Assembly (NCBI RefSeq): GCF_021431965.1
Contig: NZ_CP090370.1
Coordinates: 372,001-436,000 of the forward strand
Length of the DNA: 64,000 nucleotides
Direction: 5' to 3'
Source of the DNA: Erythrobacter sp. SDW2
GTDB lineage: Bacteria; Pseudomonadota; Alphaproteobacteria; Sphingomonadales; Sphingomonadaceae
In this document: in pieces, positions 1 through 8,860 of the stretch
How the letters are laid out: each line of letters starts with the position of its first letter
Numbering within the stretch: the stretch's first letter is position 1
Translations under genes and position numbers: made by a program
Notes under the pieces: model-generated
The model's database searches: none
The model's input: the letters and a program-made list of their open reading frames with translations, nothing else
What the model was told of the DNA's origin: nothing

Positions 1-1211
1 TCTTCGGAAAGGTCATCCAGCGCCTTGCGCAATTGTTTGGTCTTGGTCGGATCGCGCAGCACAACTCGGCGCAGGATCTCCGGGGCGAAGTTCGGCAGCC
101 CGGTGAAGCGGACCTGGTTCTTCTCGCTCAGCGTGTCGCCGACCCGCAACGTGCCGTGATTGGGGATACCGATGATGTCGCCTGCCTCGGCGGTGTCGGC
201 CAGTTCGCGGTCCTGCGCGAAGAACAGGATCGGCGAATGGATCGCAATCGGCTTGCCGAGGCCCGACGGCGTCAATTTCATGCCGCGTTTGAAGGTGCCC
301 GAAACCTGCCGCATGAAAGCGATCCGGTCACGGTGGTTGGGGTCCATATTGGCCTGCACCTTGAAGATGAAGCCGGTCACTTCACTGTGATCGGGGCTGA
401 TCGTTTCCTCACCAGCGGGCTGCGGGCGCGGCGGCGGGGCATAGCGGGCGATGGCGTCGATCAGTTGCTCGACTCCGAAGTTCTTGAGCGCCGAGCCGAA
501 GAAAACCGGCGTCAGGTCGCCATTGCGATAGGCCTCGAGGTCGAACTCGGGATAGCCGCCGCGCGCCAGCTCCAGCTCCTCGGCGAATTGTGCGGGGATC
601 GGTGCGCCCATATCGACCTTGCCGAGAAACTCGCGCGAGCCGCCTTCGGGCCGGGCGATGCCGCCGGTGGCGAAATCGAGGATGCCCTCGAACTGGCCGC
701 CCATGCCGATCGGCCAGCTTTGCGGGCTGACGTCGAGGGCCAATTGGTCGGCCACTTCGTCGAGCAGCTCGAAGCCCTCGCGGCCCTCGCGGTCGACCTT
801 GTTGACGAAGGTGATGATCGGCACGCTGCGCAGGCGGCACACCTCGAACAGCTTGAGCGTCTGCGGCTCGATCCCCTTGGCCGCATCGATCACCATGATC
901 GCCGAATCGACCGCGGTCAGCGTGCGATAGGTGTCTTCGGAGAAGTCCTCGTGCCCCGGCGTATCGAGCAGGTTGAAGGTTATCGTTTCACCCTCGTATT
1001 CCTTCTCGAAGGTCATCACGCTTGAGGTGACCGAGATGCCGCGCTGCTGCTCGATCTTCATCCAGTCAGAGCGGGCGCGGCGAGCTTCGCCGCGCGCCTT
1101 GACTGCGCCGGCCTGATGGATCGCGCCGCCTTGCAGCAGCAGCTTTTCCGTCAGCGTGGTCTTGCCAGCGTCAGGGTGCGAAATGATCGCGAAGGTGCGG
1201 CGATTGGACAT
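1..1211 (-). CDS. prfC: Peptide chain release factor 3, 5' part (runs off the window edge)
   Basis: This is a cytoplasmic translational GTPase that removes RF1/RF2 from the ribosome after termination. Only the first ~403 codons are present; the family is about 520-530 aa. The protein opens MSNRRTFAIISHPDAGKTTL, which contains the P-loop. Further G-protein motifs are visible: RGISVTSSVM (switch I), DTPGHEDF (G3) and NKVDR (G4). The RF3-type order (G domain, then an EF-Tu-like domain 2 from about residue 290) separates it from EF-G. The ATG at 1211 lies 21 bp after the pheT stop on the same strand, so pheS-pheT-prfC may be one transcript. The identification is firm; the C-terminus cannot be judged here. 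Confidence 0.95.
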   Translation of the reverse strand, partial: MSNRRTFAIISHPDAGKTTLTEKLLLQGGAIHQAGAVKARGEARRARSDWMKIEQQRGISVTSSVMTFEKEYEGETITFNLLDTPGHEDFSEDTYRTLTAVDSAIMVIDAAKGIEPQTLKLFEVCRLRSVPIITFVNKVDREGREGFELLDEVADQLALDVSPQSWPIGMGGQFEGILDFATGGIARPEGGSREFLGKVDMGAPIPAQFAEELELARGGYPEFDLEAYRNGDLTPVFFGSALKNFGVEQLIDAIARYAPPPRPQPAGEETISPDHSEVTGFIFKVQANMDPNHRDRIAFMRQVSGTFKRGMKLTPSGLGKPIAIHSPILFFAQDRELADTAEAGDIIGIPNHGTLRVGDTLSEKNQVRFTGLPNFAPEILRRVVLRDPTKTKQLRKALDDLSE

Positions 1212-1232
1212 AGTACTTCCGGCGCGCCAGGG

Positions 1233-3731
1233 TTACCCGCGCAGCTCCGCCCCCAATTTCGCAGCCGATGCAACCACCGCGTCGGAGATCGCCTTGATCT
1301 CGGCATCGGTAAAGGTCTTCTCGCCCGGTTGCAGCGTGACTTCGATCGCGACCGACTTCTTGCCTTCGGGCACGCCCTGCCCGGCGAAGACGTCGAAGAT
1401 GCGTGCGTCCGTGATCGCCACCTTGTCGGCCCCGCGCACCGCGCGCACCAGCTCGCCGGCCGCGAGATCTGCGGGAACGAGGAAAGCGAAGTCGCGGGTG
1501 ACCGATTGCAGCGCCGGCGGGGCATAGGCCTCGCGCGCGAAACCGGCGGACTTCTTGGGCGGGATGGCGTCGAGGAAGATCTCGACCGCGACCACCTGCC
1601 CGTCGATATCGAAGGCCTTGAGCGTGGCCGGATGCAGCGCACCGAAACGGGCCAGGACATTCTTGGGTCCGAGCCGCAGCGTGGCCGACTGGCCCGGGTG
1701 GAACTGGTCGCCCGCTTCGCCCATCACCATCAGCTTGTCCACGGGTGCGCCAGCCGCTGTGAGCAGCGCCTCGGCCTCGGCCTTGGCATCGTAGGCATCG
1801 AAGCCCTGCGCCTTGCCATTGGACCAGCCGCGCGGCGTCTTCTCGCCCACCAGCACCACGCCCAGGGTCGGTTTTTCGTCGCTCGAACCATCGGCACTGC
1901 GGAAATAGCGCCGTCCGATTTCGAACAGCCGCGAGCCGTCGGCCCCGCGATCGGCGTTGCGCTTGGCGGCAGCGAGCAGGCCGGGAATGAGCGAGGGGCG
2001 CATCGCCTTCATGTCCTCGCTGATCGGGTTTTCCAGCACCCACAGCGGCGCGCCGTCGGCGAAATGCTCGGCATCGGGCACAGGCAGGAACGACCACGTC
2101 ACCGCCTCATGCATCCCGCGCGCGGCGGCAGTGCGGCGCAGCTTGCGCTCGAGCGCCTGCTGCGGGGTCGCCGTGGGCCGCGCCACGCCATCGGCGCGCG
2201 GCAAGGCTGCGCTTTCGACATTGTCGAGCCCGACGATGCGGACGACTTCCTCGACAAGGTCGGCCGGACCTTCGATATCGTGGCGGCGCAGCGGACAGGT
2301 GACCTGCCAAAGCCCCTCCCCTTCAGGGGAGGGGTTGGGGTGGGGCCTGTCATGTGATGACCCAGTGACATCCCCCACACCCTCCGCCCCTTCGGGGCTC
2401 CTCCCTCTCCCCTGAAGGGGAGAGGGCGTGACCTCGAAGCCCAGCGAAGCAAGAATGCGCTTCTGCTCGTCTTCCGCGACATCGATCCCGCCGAGGCGCT
2501 TTGTCAGGGCCGGGTCAAACGTGACCATCAGCGGCTCGCTCGGAGCAGCACCGGCACGGACCACTTCCGAGGCTTGCCCACCGGCCAGCTCGACGATCAA
2601 GCCGGTCAGCAGGTCGAGCCCGTCATCGAGGAACGCCGGATCGACTCCGCGCTCGAACCGCGTACGGGCATCGGACGAGAGGCCCAGCTTGCGCCCTGTC
2701 ACACCGATCCTCTCGGGGTTGAAATAGGCGATTTCGAGCAGGAGATCGGTGGTGTCGTCGCCGACCCCCGAGTGCTCGCCGCCCATGATCCCGGCGATGT
2801 CGTGCACACCGCGCTCGTCGGCGATCACCGTCATGCTGCTGTCGAGCGTGTAGGTCTTCTCGTTGAGCGCCAGTACCTGCTCGCCCTCCTTGGCCCGCCG
2901 CGCGACGACCGCACCGTTCAGCTTGGCGAGGTCATAGGCATGCGCCGGGCGGCCGTAGCCGAGCATCAGATAGTTGGTCAGATCGACGAGCAGCGAGATC
3001 GGCCGCTGTCCGGCGCTGATCAGCCGCTGCTGCAACCACTCGGGCGAGGAGCCGTTGGTCACGCCCTTGATCACCCGGCCATAGAACGCCGGACACCCTT
3101 CGGTATCGTCGGTGCGAATTGCGACCGGGCAGGCACCCCCCGCCTCGAACGAGGGAATCGCGATCGGCTTGAGCGTCCCCAGCCCCGCCGCCGCCAGATC
3201 GCGGGCGATGCCATAAACCCCCATGCAATCGGGCCGGTTGGGCGTGATCGCCACTTCGATCACCGGCGAGGCGCCGTGATATTCGGCGAAGCTGGTGCCG
3301 ACCGGCGCATCGGCGGGCAGTTCGATGATGCCGCTATGCTCGTCGCCGAGCTCGAGCTCGCGCACCGAGCACATCATGCCGTTCGATTCGACCCCGCGGA
3401 TCGCACTCTTGCGCAGCTCCATGCCATTGGCCGGCACGACCGCACCGGGCAGGCCCAGCACGCCCTTCATTCCGGCGTGCGCATTGGGCGCGCCGCAGAC
3501 GACCTGCAACGGATCGCCCTCACCGGTCGAAACAGTCAGCACCTGCAGCTTGTCGGCATCGGGATGCGGGGCGGCGGTGAGCACTTCGGCGACACGGAAG
3601 CCGGCGAGCTTTTCCGCCGGGTCCTCAACCCCTTCGACCTCATGGCCGATGCGGTTCAAGGCCTCGACGATCTCCGTCAGGCTCGCCGTGGTTTCGAGAT
3701 GATCCTTGAGCCAGGCCAGCGAGAACTTCAT
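1233..3731 (-). CDS. pheT: Phenylalanine--tRNA ligase beta subunit, with an in-frame palindromic insertion
   Basis: Beta subunit of the (alpha-beta)2 synthetase that charges tRNA-Phe. The order is as expected: N-terminal [12 protein letters not shown], an OB-fold tRNA-binding domain (about residues 40-150), B3/B4 editing domain (about 200-370), B5 (about 400-510), a catalytic-like core, and a C-terminal anticodon-binding FDX-ACB domain (about 735-832). At 832 aa it is longer than the roughly 790-800 aa usual in relatives. The excess is a 38-codon segment at 2313-2426, rich in Pro, Gly, Ser and Glu, which splits the B5 region between GFEVT and [13 protein letters not shown]. The frame stays open across it. 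The ATG overlaps the pheS stop as ATGA, so the two subunits are translationally coupled. Confidence 0.96.
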   Translation of the reverse strand: MKFSLAWLKDHLETTASLTEIVEALNRIGHEVEGVEDPAEKLAGFRVAEVLTAAPHPDADKLQVLTVSTGEGDPLQVVCGAPNAHAGMKGVLGLPGAVVPANGMELRKSAIRGVESNGMMCSVRELELGDEHSGIIELPADAPVGTSFAEYHGASPVIEVAITPNRPDCMGVYGIARDLAAAGLGTLKPIAIPSFEAGGACPVAIRTDDTEGCPAFYGRVIKGVTNGSSPEWLQQRLISAGQRPISLLVDLTNYLMLGYGRPAHAYDLAKLNGAVVARRAKEGEQVLALNEKTYTLDSSMTVIADERGVHDIAGIMGGEHSGVGDDTTDLLLEIAYFNPERIGVTGRKLGLSSDARTRFERGVDPAFLDDGLDLLTGLIVELAGGQASEVVRAGAAPSEPLMVTFDPALTKRLGGIDVAEDEQKRILASLGFEVTPSPLQGRGRSPEGAEGVGDVTGSSHDRPHPNPSPEGEGLWQVTCPLRRHDIEGPADLVEEVVRIVGLDNVESAALPRADGVARPTATPQQALERKLRRTAAARGMHEAVTWSFLPVPDAEHFADGAPLWVLENPISEDMKAMRPSLIPGLLAAAKRNADRGADGSRLFEIGRRYFRSADGSSDEKPTLGVVLVGEKTPRGWSNGKAQGFDAYDAKAEAEALLTAAGAPVDKLMVMGEAGDQFHPGQSATLRLGPKNVLARFGALHPATLKAFDIDGQVVAVEIFLDAIPPKKSAGFAREAYAPPALQSVTRDFAFLVPADLAAGELVRAVRGADKVAITDARIFDVFAGQGVPEGKKSVAIEVTLQPGEKTFTDAEIKAISDAVVASAAKLGAELRG
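2313..2426. repeat. Palindromic repeat element inserted in frame within pheT
   Basis: A 114-bp block (38 codons) carries three perfect hairpins. The left end (2313-2334) has 9-bp arms CCCCTCCCC/GGGGAGGGG around TTCA. The right end (2403-2426) has 10-bp arms CCCTCTCCCC/GGGGAGAGGG around TGAA. A central GCCCC-TTC-GGGGC lies at 2386-2398. On the pheT strand it encodes a low-complexity peptide beginning [13 protein letters not shown] and ending [10 protein letters not shown]. The position fits a surface loop of B5. It resembles in concept the protein-coding palindromic elements of Rickettsia. The limits were set by where PheT-like sequence stops and resumes, so they may be off by a few codons. 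Confidence 0.8.
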
Positions 3732-4864
3732 GCCCGTGCTCCTACCCCGGCGCTGAGCGTCGGCTGGTCGAACGGGCTGAAGCCATAATGGCCGAGCCAG
3801 CGCGGATCGCCGTCGAAGAAGGCGCGCAGATCATCCATCCCGTATTTCAGCATCGCGAGCCGGTCTACGCCGACGCCGAAGGCGAAGCCCTGCCACTGGT
3901 CGGGATCGAGCCCGGCCATTTCGATCACCCGGCGGTTGACCATACCTGATCCGAGCAGCTCCATCCAACCGTGCCCCGGCGCATTGCCGTCCCCGCCGAG
4001 CACGCGGCGCCCACCGATGACTTCGAAGCCGACATCGACCTCCACCGAAGGTTCGGTGAAGGGGAAATAGCTTGGGCGCAGCCGCAGGATGATATCCTCG
4101 CGCTCGAAGAAGGCCTTGAGGAAGGTCTCCAGCGTCCACTTCAAATGGCCCAGATGGATGTCGCGGTCGATCACCAGCCCTTCGATCTGGTGGAACATCG
4201 GGGTATGCGTCGCGTCGCTGTCAGAGCGATAGACCCGGCCCGGCGCGATAATGCGGATCGGCGCACCCTGCGCGACCATCGAGCGAATTTGAACCGGGCT
4301 GGTATGCGTGCGCAGCAGCATGCGTCCTTGTTGGCCTACCGCTTCGCTGCTTGAGGCCGGTTGCCCCTCCGCGTCCACATGCGGAAAATAGAACGTGTCG
4401 TGCATCGCGCGCGCCGGATGCGTCTCGGCCATGTTGAGCGCGGTGAAATTGTGCCAGTCGTCCTCGATCTCCGGTCCGGTGGCGACGGAGAAGCCGAGAT
4501 CGGCGAAGATTTCCGCCAACTCGTCCATCACCTGGCTGACCGGGTGGACCGAACCGAGCGGGGCGGCAGGCGCAGGCAGGGTCAGGTCGAGCGTCTCGCT
4601 CGCCAGCTGCGCTTCGAGCGCGGCGCTCTCCATCGCGTCCTTCTTCGCCGCCAGCGCATCGGCCACCGCCGCGCGCAGACCCTGGACCTTGGGGGCCTCG
4701 GTCTGGCGCTCTTCGGGGCTCATGGTGCCCAGCGTTTTCATCAGGCCGGAGATCGAACCCTGCTTGCCGAGAAATTCGACCCGCAACGCTTCGAGCTCGG
4801 CAGCATTGCCCGCCGCTTCGATCCGCGCCAGCGCGTCATCCCTCAGAAGTAGCAAATCGGTCAT
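3728..4864 (-). CDS. pheS: Phenylalanine--tRNA ligase alpha subunit
   Basis: Catalytic alpha subunit of phenylalanyl-tRNA synthetase, 378 aa, cytoplasmic. An N-terminal coiled-coil region is followed by the class II core: the motif 2 region ([19 protein letters not shown] and [12 protein letters not shown]), [10 protein letters not shown], and the motif 3 region [17 protein letters not shown]. The frame stays open upstream to 4915. The ATG at 4864 ([10 protein letters not shown]) is preferred because GAGG lies about 8 nt upstream and family N-termini resemble it. The stop overlaps the pheT ATG by 4 nt. The upstream gap to the AraC-type gene is only 53 bp and shows no Phe-rich leader frame. 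Confidence 0.96.
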   Translation of the reverse strand: MTDLLLLRDDALARIEAAGNAAELEALRVEFLGKQGSISGLMKTLGTMSPEERQTEAPKVQGLRAAVADALAAKKDAMESAALEAQLASETLDLTLPAPAAPLGSVHPVSQVMDELAEIFADLGFSVATGPEIEDDWHNFTALNMAETHPARAMHDTFYFPHVDAEGQPASSSEAVGQQGRMLLRTHTSPVQIRSMVAQGAPIRIIAPGRVYRSDSDATHTPMFHQIEGLVIDRDIHLGHLKWTLETFLKAFFEREDIILRLRPSYFPFTEPSVEVDVGFEVIGGRRVLGGDGNAPGHGWMELLGSGMVNRRVIEMAGLDPDQWQGFAFGVGVDRLAMLKYGMDDLRAFFDGDPRWLGHYGFSPFDQPTLSAGVGARA

Positions 4865-4917
4865 TCCATCCTCGGCTTCAGTCTCGCGCGGTGCCTCTAG
4901 CGGCATGTGCGCCAATG

Positions 4918-5847
4918 CTAAAGCCCAGTTTCGGACTCTCTGCGGCGTTCCGGATGGAACAGTGCCTGCATGGCAACCCCGCTGCCGGCGTTTGTCACTG
5001 ACACCGCGGCGGTGACGATGGGATGCGGCAAGGCGGCGTATTCGCCGGGCGTCATCTGCATGATGGCGCGGAAGTCGCGGATGAATTGCGCCTGGTCGCA
5101 GTAGTGGGGATCGAGCGAATTGATCCAGCGCAGCGAAGGATCGAGCATGTACTTGCCCAGGCTGCGCAGGAAGCGCTGGCGGCGCAGCAGGACGCCGGGC
5201 GCGAAGCCGAAATGCCGCTTGCAGAACCGTACGAAAGTACGCTCGGTCATTCCGGCCCGTTCGGCCAGTTCCGCGATCGAGAAAGAAAGCGCCTCGTCCG
5301 AGACAATGCTGAGATGGATCGCCCGGATCGGGCGCTCCCGCGCAGGCTGGTGGGCCACCATCGGGCGAAAGGTCCGAGCGATGAGAGCGGCGGCCTCGGC
5401 CATGTCATCGATTTCATGGCGCAGAGTATCGAGCATCCGCACCAATGACGGGTTCAGCTGGCATTCTTCCACGCCGGCAAACCGGTCGGCCATGCCGTCG
5501 GCGGGTCGGCCGATGAAGCGGGCCCAGCCGGCCGGCGTCAGTCCGATGCCCCAGAACCGCCCGCCGCCGATCCGGAGCTGGGTGACCCGGTTCGTCGGCC
5601 CTGAAAGGACCGCCACCGGTGCCCGCCCGAGCGGGGCGGACCCGATGGCGGCATCGTAAACGTCGGCAATGCCGGTCCGCAGATTGCCCTCTTCAGGCGG
5701 CAACCAGTCTTCGGCGATGACGCCCGTATCGACCTCGGTCCGGTAATAGGCGGAAATGAACGGGGCGAGATCCGGCGGAGGCGATGCGACACGCAGACGC
5801 AACCCCGCATGCGCGAATTCTGCTGTCGGTAGAGTGATTTCTGACAC
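4918..5847 (-). CDS. AraC-family transcriptional regulator
   Basis: Probable DNA-binding regulator of about 309 aa. The N-terminal half ([20 protein letters not shown], then the [14 protein letters not shown] region) resembles the sensing domain typical of AraC proteins with a DUF6597-like N-terminus. The C-terminal ~100 residues are the double helix-turn-helix domain: [19 protein letters not shown] is the first HTH, and [20 protein letters not shown] the second with the usual family ending. The frame is open to 6171, but that would overlap the GT2 gene deeply, so I chose the GTG at 5847 ([11 protein letters not shown]); the start is uncertain. It lies between the polysaccharide genes and pheS on the same strand. 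Its target cannot be read from the sequence. Confidence 0.85.
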   Translation of the reverse strand: MSEITLPTAEFAHAGLRLRVASPPPDLAPFISAYYRTEVDTGVIAEDWLPPEEGNLRTGIADVYDAAIGSAPLGRAPVAVLSGPTNRVTQLRIGGGRFWGIGLTPAGWARFIGRPADGMADRFAGVEECQLNPSLVRMLDTLRHEIDDMAEAAALIARTFRPMVAHQPARERPIRAIHLSIVSDEALSFSIAELAERAGMTERTFVRFCKRHFGFAPGVLLRRQRFLRSLGKYMLDPSLRWINSLDPHYCDQAQFIRDFRAIMQMTPGEYAALPHPIVTAAVSVTNAGSGVAMQALFHPERRRESETGL

Positions 5848-5968
5848 GCGCCCTGTTCCTGCGGCTCTCTGTATGAAGCTTTGCAAGGACGATGCAAGCG
5901 CTTGATTGGAAACCGCGTCCAAAACCTTGGCGAGAGGAAAACTCGCAGCGGCGCCTGGTGGAGAACCT

Positions 5969-6958
5969 TCAGCGAAGAGGCAGTGGCTGCTCTCCCTCGA
6001 CTTCGGAAACGGCCTTCGGGGATGCCCGGTGGAATCCACGCAGGTCATGTCCGGTCGCAGCAGAGAGCGCATCGATCCGCGCCTCTTTGTCCGGTGCGTG
6101 CGCAATGGCCTGCTCCAGCTCGACCCGCTTGGCATCGACCAGGAAGCGGTACCAGAAGCCTTGCAGCACATGGTAGATCATCCCTGCGCGCCCATCGAGG
6201 AACCCGAGCTGGATAAAATAGCGATAAAGGAAATAGAGCAGCGGCCCCAGTCCGGTCGGCAAGCGGTTGTACCAGCCGGTCTTGTGCACCCGCGCACGCT
6301 GCGCCTGGGCCGTGCTGGCGAGGCCGGCATCCTCGGGCACGTCGAACAGGCCGTAATTCCCGATCAGCGCATCGAGCGCCTCGCGGGTGGCATAGCCGTT
6401 GTGCTTGGCAGTGAAATAGCCGAGGCCATGCTCGTTCTGATCGACGAAAGTGCCCGGCACATGGCGCAGCGCGCCGTGCTCGACCACGATATGCTCGTCC
6501 ATCCAGCGCTGCTCGATCCGGCCCATGCCGGTGCGCCAGATACGCAGCAGGGCCAGCGGCCAGCGCCCACCATGCCGAATCCATCTGCCCATGAAGTGAT
6601 GCTGGCGATCTAGGCTGATAGCGGTGGTGTCAGGGCCGAGCGTCGGTAACAGCGCCAGGAGGGCGGTGACCAGGTCCGCTCCAAGCCACTCATCGGCATC
6701 GAGCCGCATGGTCCAGTCCGTGTCGATCCCGCAGTGATCGAGCGCCCATTGGAACTGGTCGGCATAGTTCAGCCACCGGCGCTCGAAGAGCTCGGCACCC
6801 ATCCCACGCGCAACCTCGCGGGTCCCGTCGCTCGAACCGGAATCGACCACCACCACGCGGCTTGCCAATGGTTTGATCGAAGCCAGCGCGCGGCCGATGT
6901 GGCGTTCCTCGTCGCGGGTCAGGATCACCACGGTCAACGAGAGGGGGGCGGCGGCCAT
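5969..6958 (-). CDS. Glycosyltransferase family 2 (WaaE/KdtX-like)
   Basis: Probable inverting GT-A glycosyltransferase of 329 aa that adds a sugar to a lipid-linked or LPS-core acceptor on the cytoplasmic face of the membrane. The N-terminus LTVVILTRDEERHIGRALAS with VVVVDSGSSDGT is the GT2 nucleotide-sugar fold, and MRLDADEW holds the DxD-type metal site. A C-terminal hydrophobic patch (LLYFLYRYFIQLGFLDG) suggests membrane association. WaaE/KdtX core glucosyltransferases share this layout; the donor sugar is unknown. It starts 33 bp after the SGNH hydrolase gene and is probably the last gene of the polysaccharide operon running from 12626. No transfer signature is seen. Confidence 0.88.
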   Translation of the reverse strand: MAAAPLSLTVVILTRDEERHIGRALASIKPLASRVVVVDSGSSDGTREVARGMGAELFERRWLNYADQFQWALDHCGIDTDWTMRLDADEWLGADLVTALLALLPTLGPDTTAISLDRQHHFMGRWIRHGGRWPLALLRIWRTGMGRIEQRWMDEHIVVEHGALRHVPGTFVDQNEHGLGYFTAKHNGYATREALDALIGNYGLFDVPEDAGLASTAQAQRARVHKTGWYNRLPTGLGPLLYFLYRYFIQLGFLDGRAGMIYHVLQGFWYRFLVDAKRVELEQAIAHAPDKEARIDALSAATGHDLRGFHRASPKAVSEVEGEQPLPLR

Positions 6959-6990
6959 GCGTGTGCTTTAGCCGCCGCTCCCCCCTTGCG

Positions 6991-8454
6991 CTAGAGCAGC
7001 GGACGGCCTCGCAGGTGATGGCGCAGCAACGCTGCGTTGACTGCGCCCAATGCGCGGTTGCCCTCGGCGTTGTAGTGGAAGCCGTCCCAGCCGATGAAGC
7101 GATCGGCGCTGCCCCAGCCGCGCGGGTTGACGCTCGTTCCTTGCCCGGTGACAAAGCATGGGCCGACTTCGCGCACCGGCGTGCCGGCTGGGTGGGCATA
7201 GCGCATGGTACCATCGAAGCCGTAGACCAGTCGCCCGTTGACATAGCCGGTGCAGGTGATCGCTACCCGCTCGCGCGTGGCCCCGGTGCCGATCTCGACC
7301 ACCGAGCCGACCCGCAAATTGGCCAGCGGAGTGTTGGTGGCAGTGGCGCAGGTAAAGCCGTTGGGATAGCTGACACTGGCCGGTGTGCCGTCGTTGCCGG
7401 CCTGCCCGGCGCTGACCGCGTAGAACAGGGTCGCGTTGGCCCCGACCGGTGTCCCGCCGAAGGCCAGCGGCAGCTCGACCGGCGAAAGCCATGCCGCGCC
7501 CGCGCTTTCAAGCCCGGCGCGGATCGCCGCGAGCACGTCGAGTGCCTGCGCATCCCATGCCTCGATCCCGAACGCCGTGTCGGCTCCGCCGACCACCAGT
7601 GTTTCGGGCAGATGCTGCTTGATCCGTTTGCCGGTCAGCGCCGCCGCGGCTTCCACGTCGGCCGCCGGTTTGCTCAGGTCGTTGAGGCCGGCATGGATGA
7701 ACACGACCTCGGCGCGGTAGGGGACCACGTCCGACATCACCCGGTCGGGCAAAGCGACGGAGGAACCATAGCCGTCGGCGACGAAGCCCGTGCCGCCGAC
7801 CCCGCTCGGCCAGACGTCGTCCCAGCCCATGGCATGGCCGAACCACACCGGCCAGCACACCGGATCGGGCGTGGTGAAGCTGTCGCTGAAGATGATGGTG
7901 CGCGGGCCGCGCAGGTCGGCGGCGAAGATGCAATCGGTCGTCCCGGTGAAGACCCCGCCGAAGCCGAGCTGCCACGAGATGATATCGATCCGCCGCCTCC
8001 CATGGCTGCCGAAGTCGAGCGAGACCATGACCGGGCCGCTCGTCTGGTAAGGGTCGAGCGAGACAAAGCGGTTGTCGATGCGGATCAGGAAACCGAACTG
8101 GTTGTTGCGGATTTCCAGTTCGATACGGCTTCCTTCGTGGATGAAAGACCATTGCTGGCCGAGCGCCGAGCGGGTGCCGCTGCTGGAGAAGGTCGCGACC
8201 TTTTCTTCGCTGAAGTTGATGGTGGCAGGGGCGGATCCCGGCAGGCCCCGGCAGAAACTGAACACGCCGCCCTGCGCAGCAGAGGCCGTCTGGTAGAACG
8301 GCGAACCACTCGAGCTGGGCCAGTATCGCGGCAAGCTCGCGCTGGCAGTCTGGGTTATGATCGGGGCCGGGCTGGCAAGTTCGAGCTTTGCCAGTTCCGG
8401 CGGCAGGGTGGCGAAGCGACGCGGCGCCGGTCGCGGGGCGTGCAGCGCCAGCAT
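6991..8454 (-). CDS. SGNH/GDSL-type hydrolase with extra beta-rich segments
   Basis: 487 aa, probably an esterase, deacetylase or acyl-modifying enzyme acting on polysaccharide. All SGNH blocks are recognisable. TIIFSDSFTT carries the block I nucleophile Ser (SDS instead of GDS). FIHAGLNDLS is block III (G-x-N-D). GWDGFHYNAEG near the C-terminus is block V (D-x-x-H). Residues ~60-170 before the catalytic domain look like a beta-sandwich, and a second beta-rich insertion (GNDGTPASVSYPNGFTCA to GQGTS) lies before block V. No clear signal peptide is seen. The ATG at 8454 overlaps the stop of the 116-aa gene (ATGA); the frame is open further upstream, but this start fits coupling. The substrate is inferred only from the glycosyltransferase neighbours. 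Confidence 0.75.
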   Translation of the reverse strand: MLALHAPRPAPRRFATLPPELAKLELASPAPIITQTASASLPRYWPSSSGSPFYQTASAAQGGVFSFCRGLPGSAPATINFSEEKVATFSSSGTRSALGQQWSFIHEGSRIELEIRNNQFGFLIRIDNRFVSLDPYQTSGPVMVSLDFGSHGRRRIDIISWQLGFGGVFTGTTDCIFAADLRGPRTIIFSDSFTTPDPVCWPVWFGHAMGWDDVWPSGVGGTGFVADGYGSSVALPDRVMSDVVPYRAEVVFIHAGLNDLSKPAADVEAAAALTGKRIKQHLPETLVVGGADTAFGIEAWDAQALDVLAAIRAGLESAGAAWLSPVELPLAFGGTPVGANATLFYAVSAGQAGNDGTPASVSYPNGFTCATATNTPLANLRVGSVVEIGTGATRERVAITCTGYVNGRLVYGFDGTMRYAHPAGTPVREVGPCFVTGQGTSVNPRGWGSADRFIGWDGFHYNAEGNRALGAVNAALLRHHLRGRPLL

Positions 8455-8804
8455 CAGTCGAGCACCCAGGCGGTGAGATCGGCGGTGAGGTCGGCCCCGG
8501 CGAGCCCCACGACTGCCATGGGCAGCATGGTCAGGCCGGGCGAGAGCGTGAGAGTCAGCGTCGACCCGCCGGCAAGGGTGAAGCTGGCGAGCCCTGCGCT
8601 GCTGCAATCGACCAGCATGGCACTGCCCGGTGCCACCGGTACATCCGGCGCCAGTTCGCGCACGTCGGTGAAGGGCTGGTCCCGGCAGGGCAATGGATGC
8701 GCCGCGCTGACGGGCATGGCGGGCGCACCGACCTCGCCTGTGGCAAGAGCGGACAGCGGGACAAAACGGGCAGGGAGGCGGATCGGGGGAAGCGGTTCGG
8801 GCAT
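8454..8804 (-). CDS. Small protein of unknown function co-translated with the SGNH hydrolase
   Basis: I do not recognise this 116-aa protein. It has a Pro-rich N-terminus (MPEPLPPIRLPARFVPLSAL) and a Ser/Thr/Leu-rich C-terminal half (TLAGGSTLTLTLSPGLTMLP) that would form beta strands. No signal peptide, transmembrane segment or cysteine motif is evident. It has a strong Shine-Dalgarno (AAAGGAG, about 6 nt before the ATG), and its stop overlaps the SGNH start by 4 nt, so the two products are made together. The pairing suggests a binding or accessory partner for the hydrolase. A phage-tail-like origin of the pair was considered, but no phage genes are nearby. Confidence 0.65.
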   Translation of the reverse strand: MPEPLPPIRLPARFVPLSALATGEVGAPAMPVSAAHPLPCRDQPFTDVRELAPDVPVAPGSAMLVDCSSAGLASFTLAGGSTLTLTLSPGLTMLPMAVVGLAGADLTADLTAWVLD

Positions 8805-8860
8805 GACGACTCCTTTCGGATTGCCGCGCTAACCGATTTGGTTATTTGTAGGAAAGTGGT

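Noticed and set aside
4865-4917. Phe-rich leader (pheM-like) upstream of pheS
   Set aside because: The gap is 53 bp and contains no frame with a run of Phe codons and no strong hairpin.
6991-8804. Prophage remnant
   Set aside because: The SGNH protein could resemble tail-associated esterases, but no capsid, tail, integrase or lysis gene is nearby and the genes sit inside a glycosyltransferase operon.
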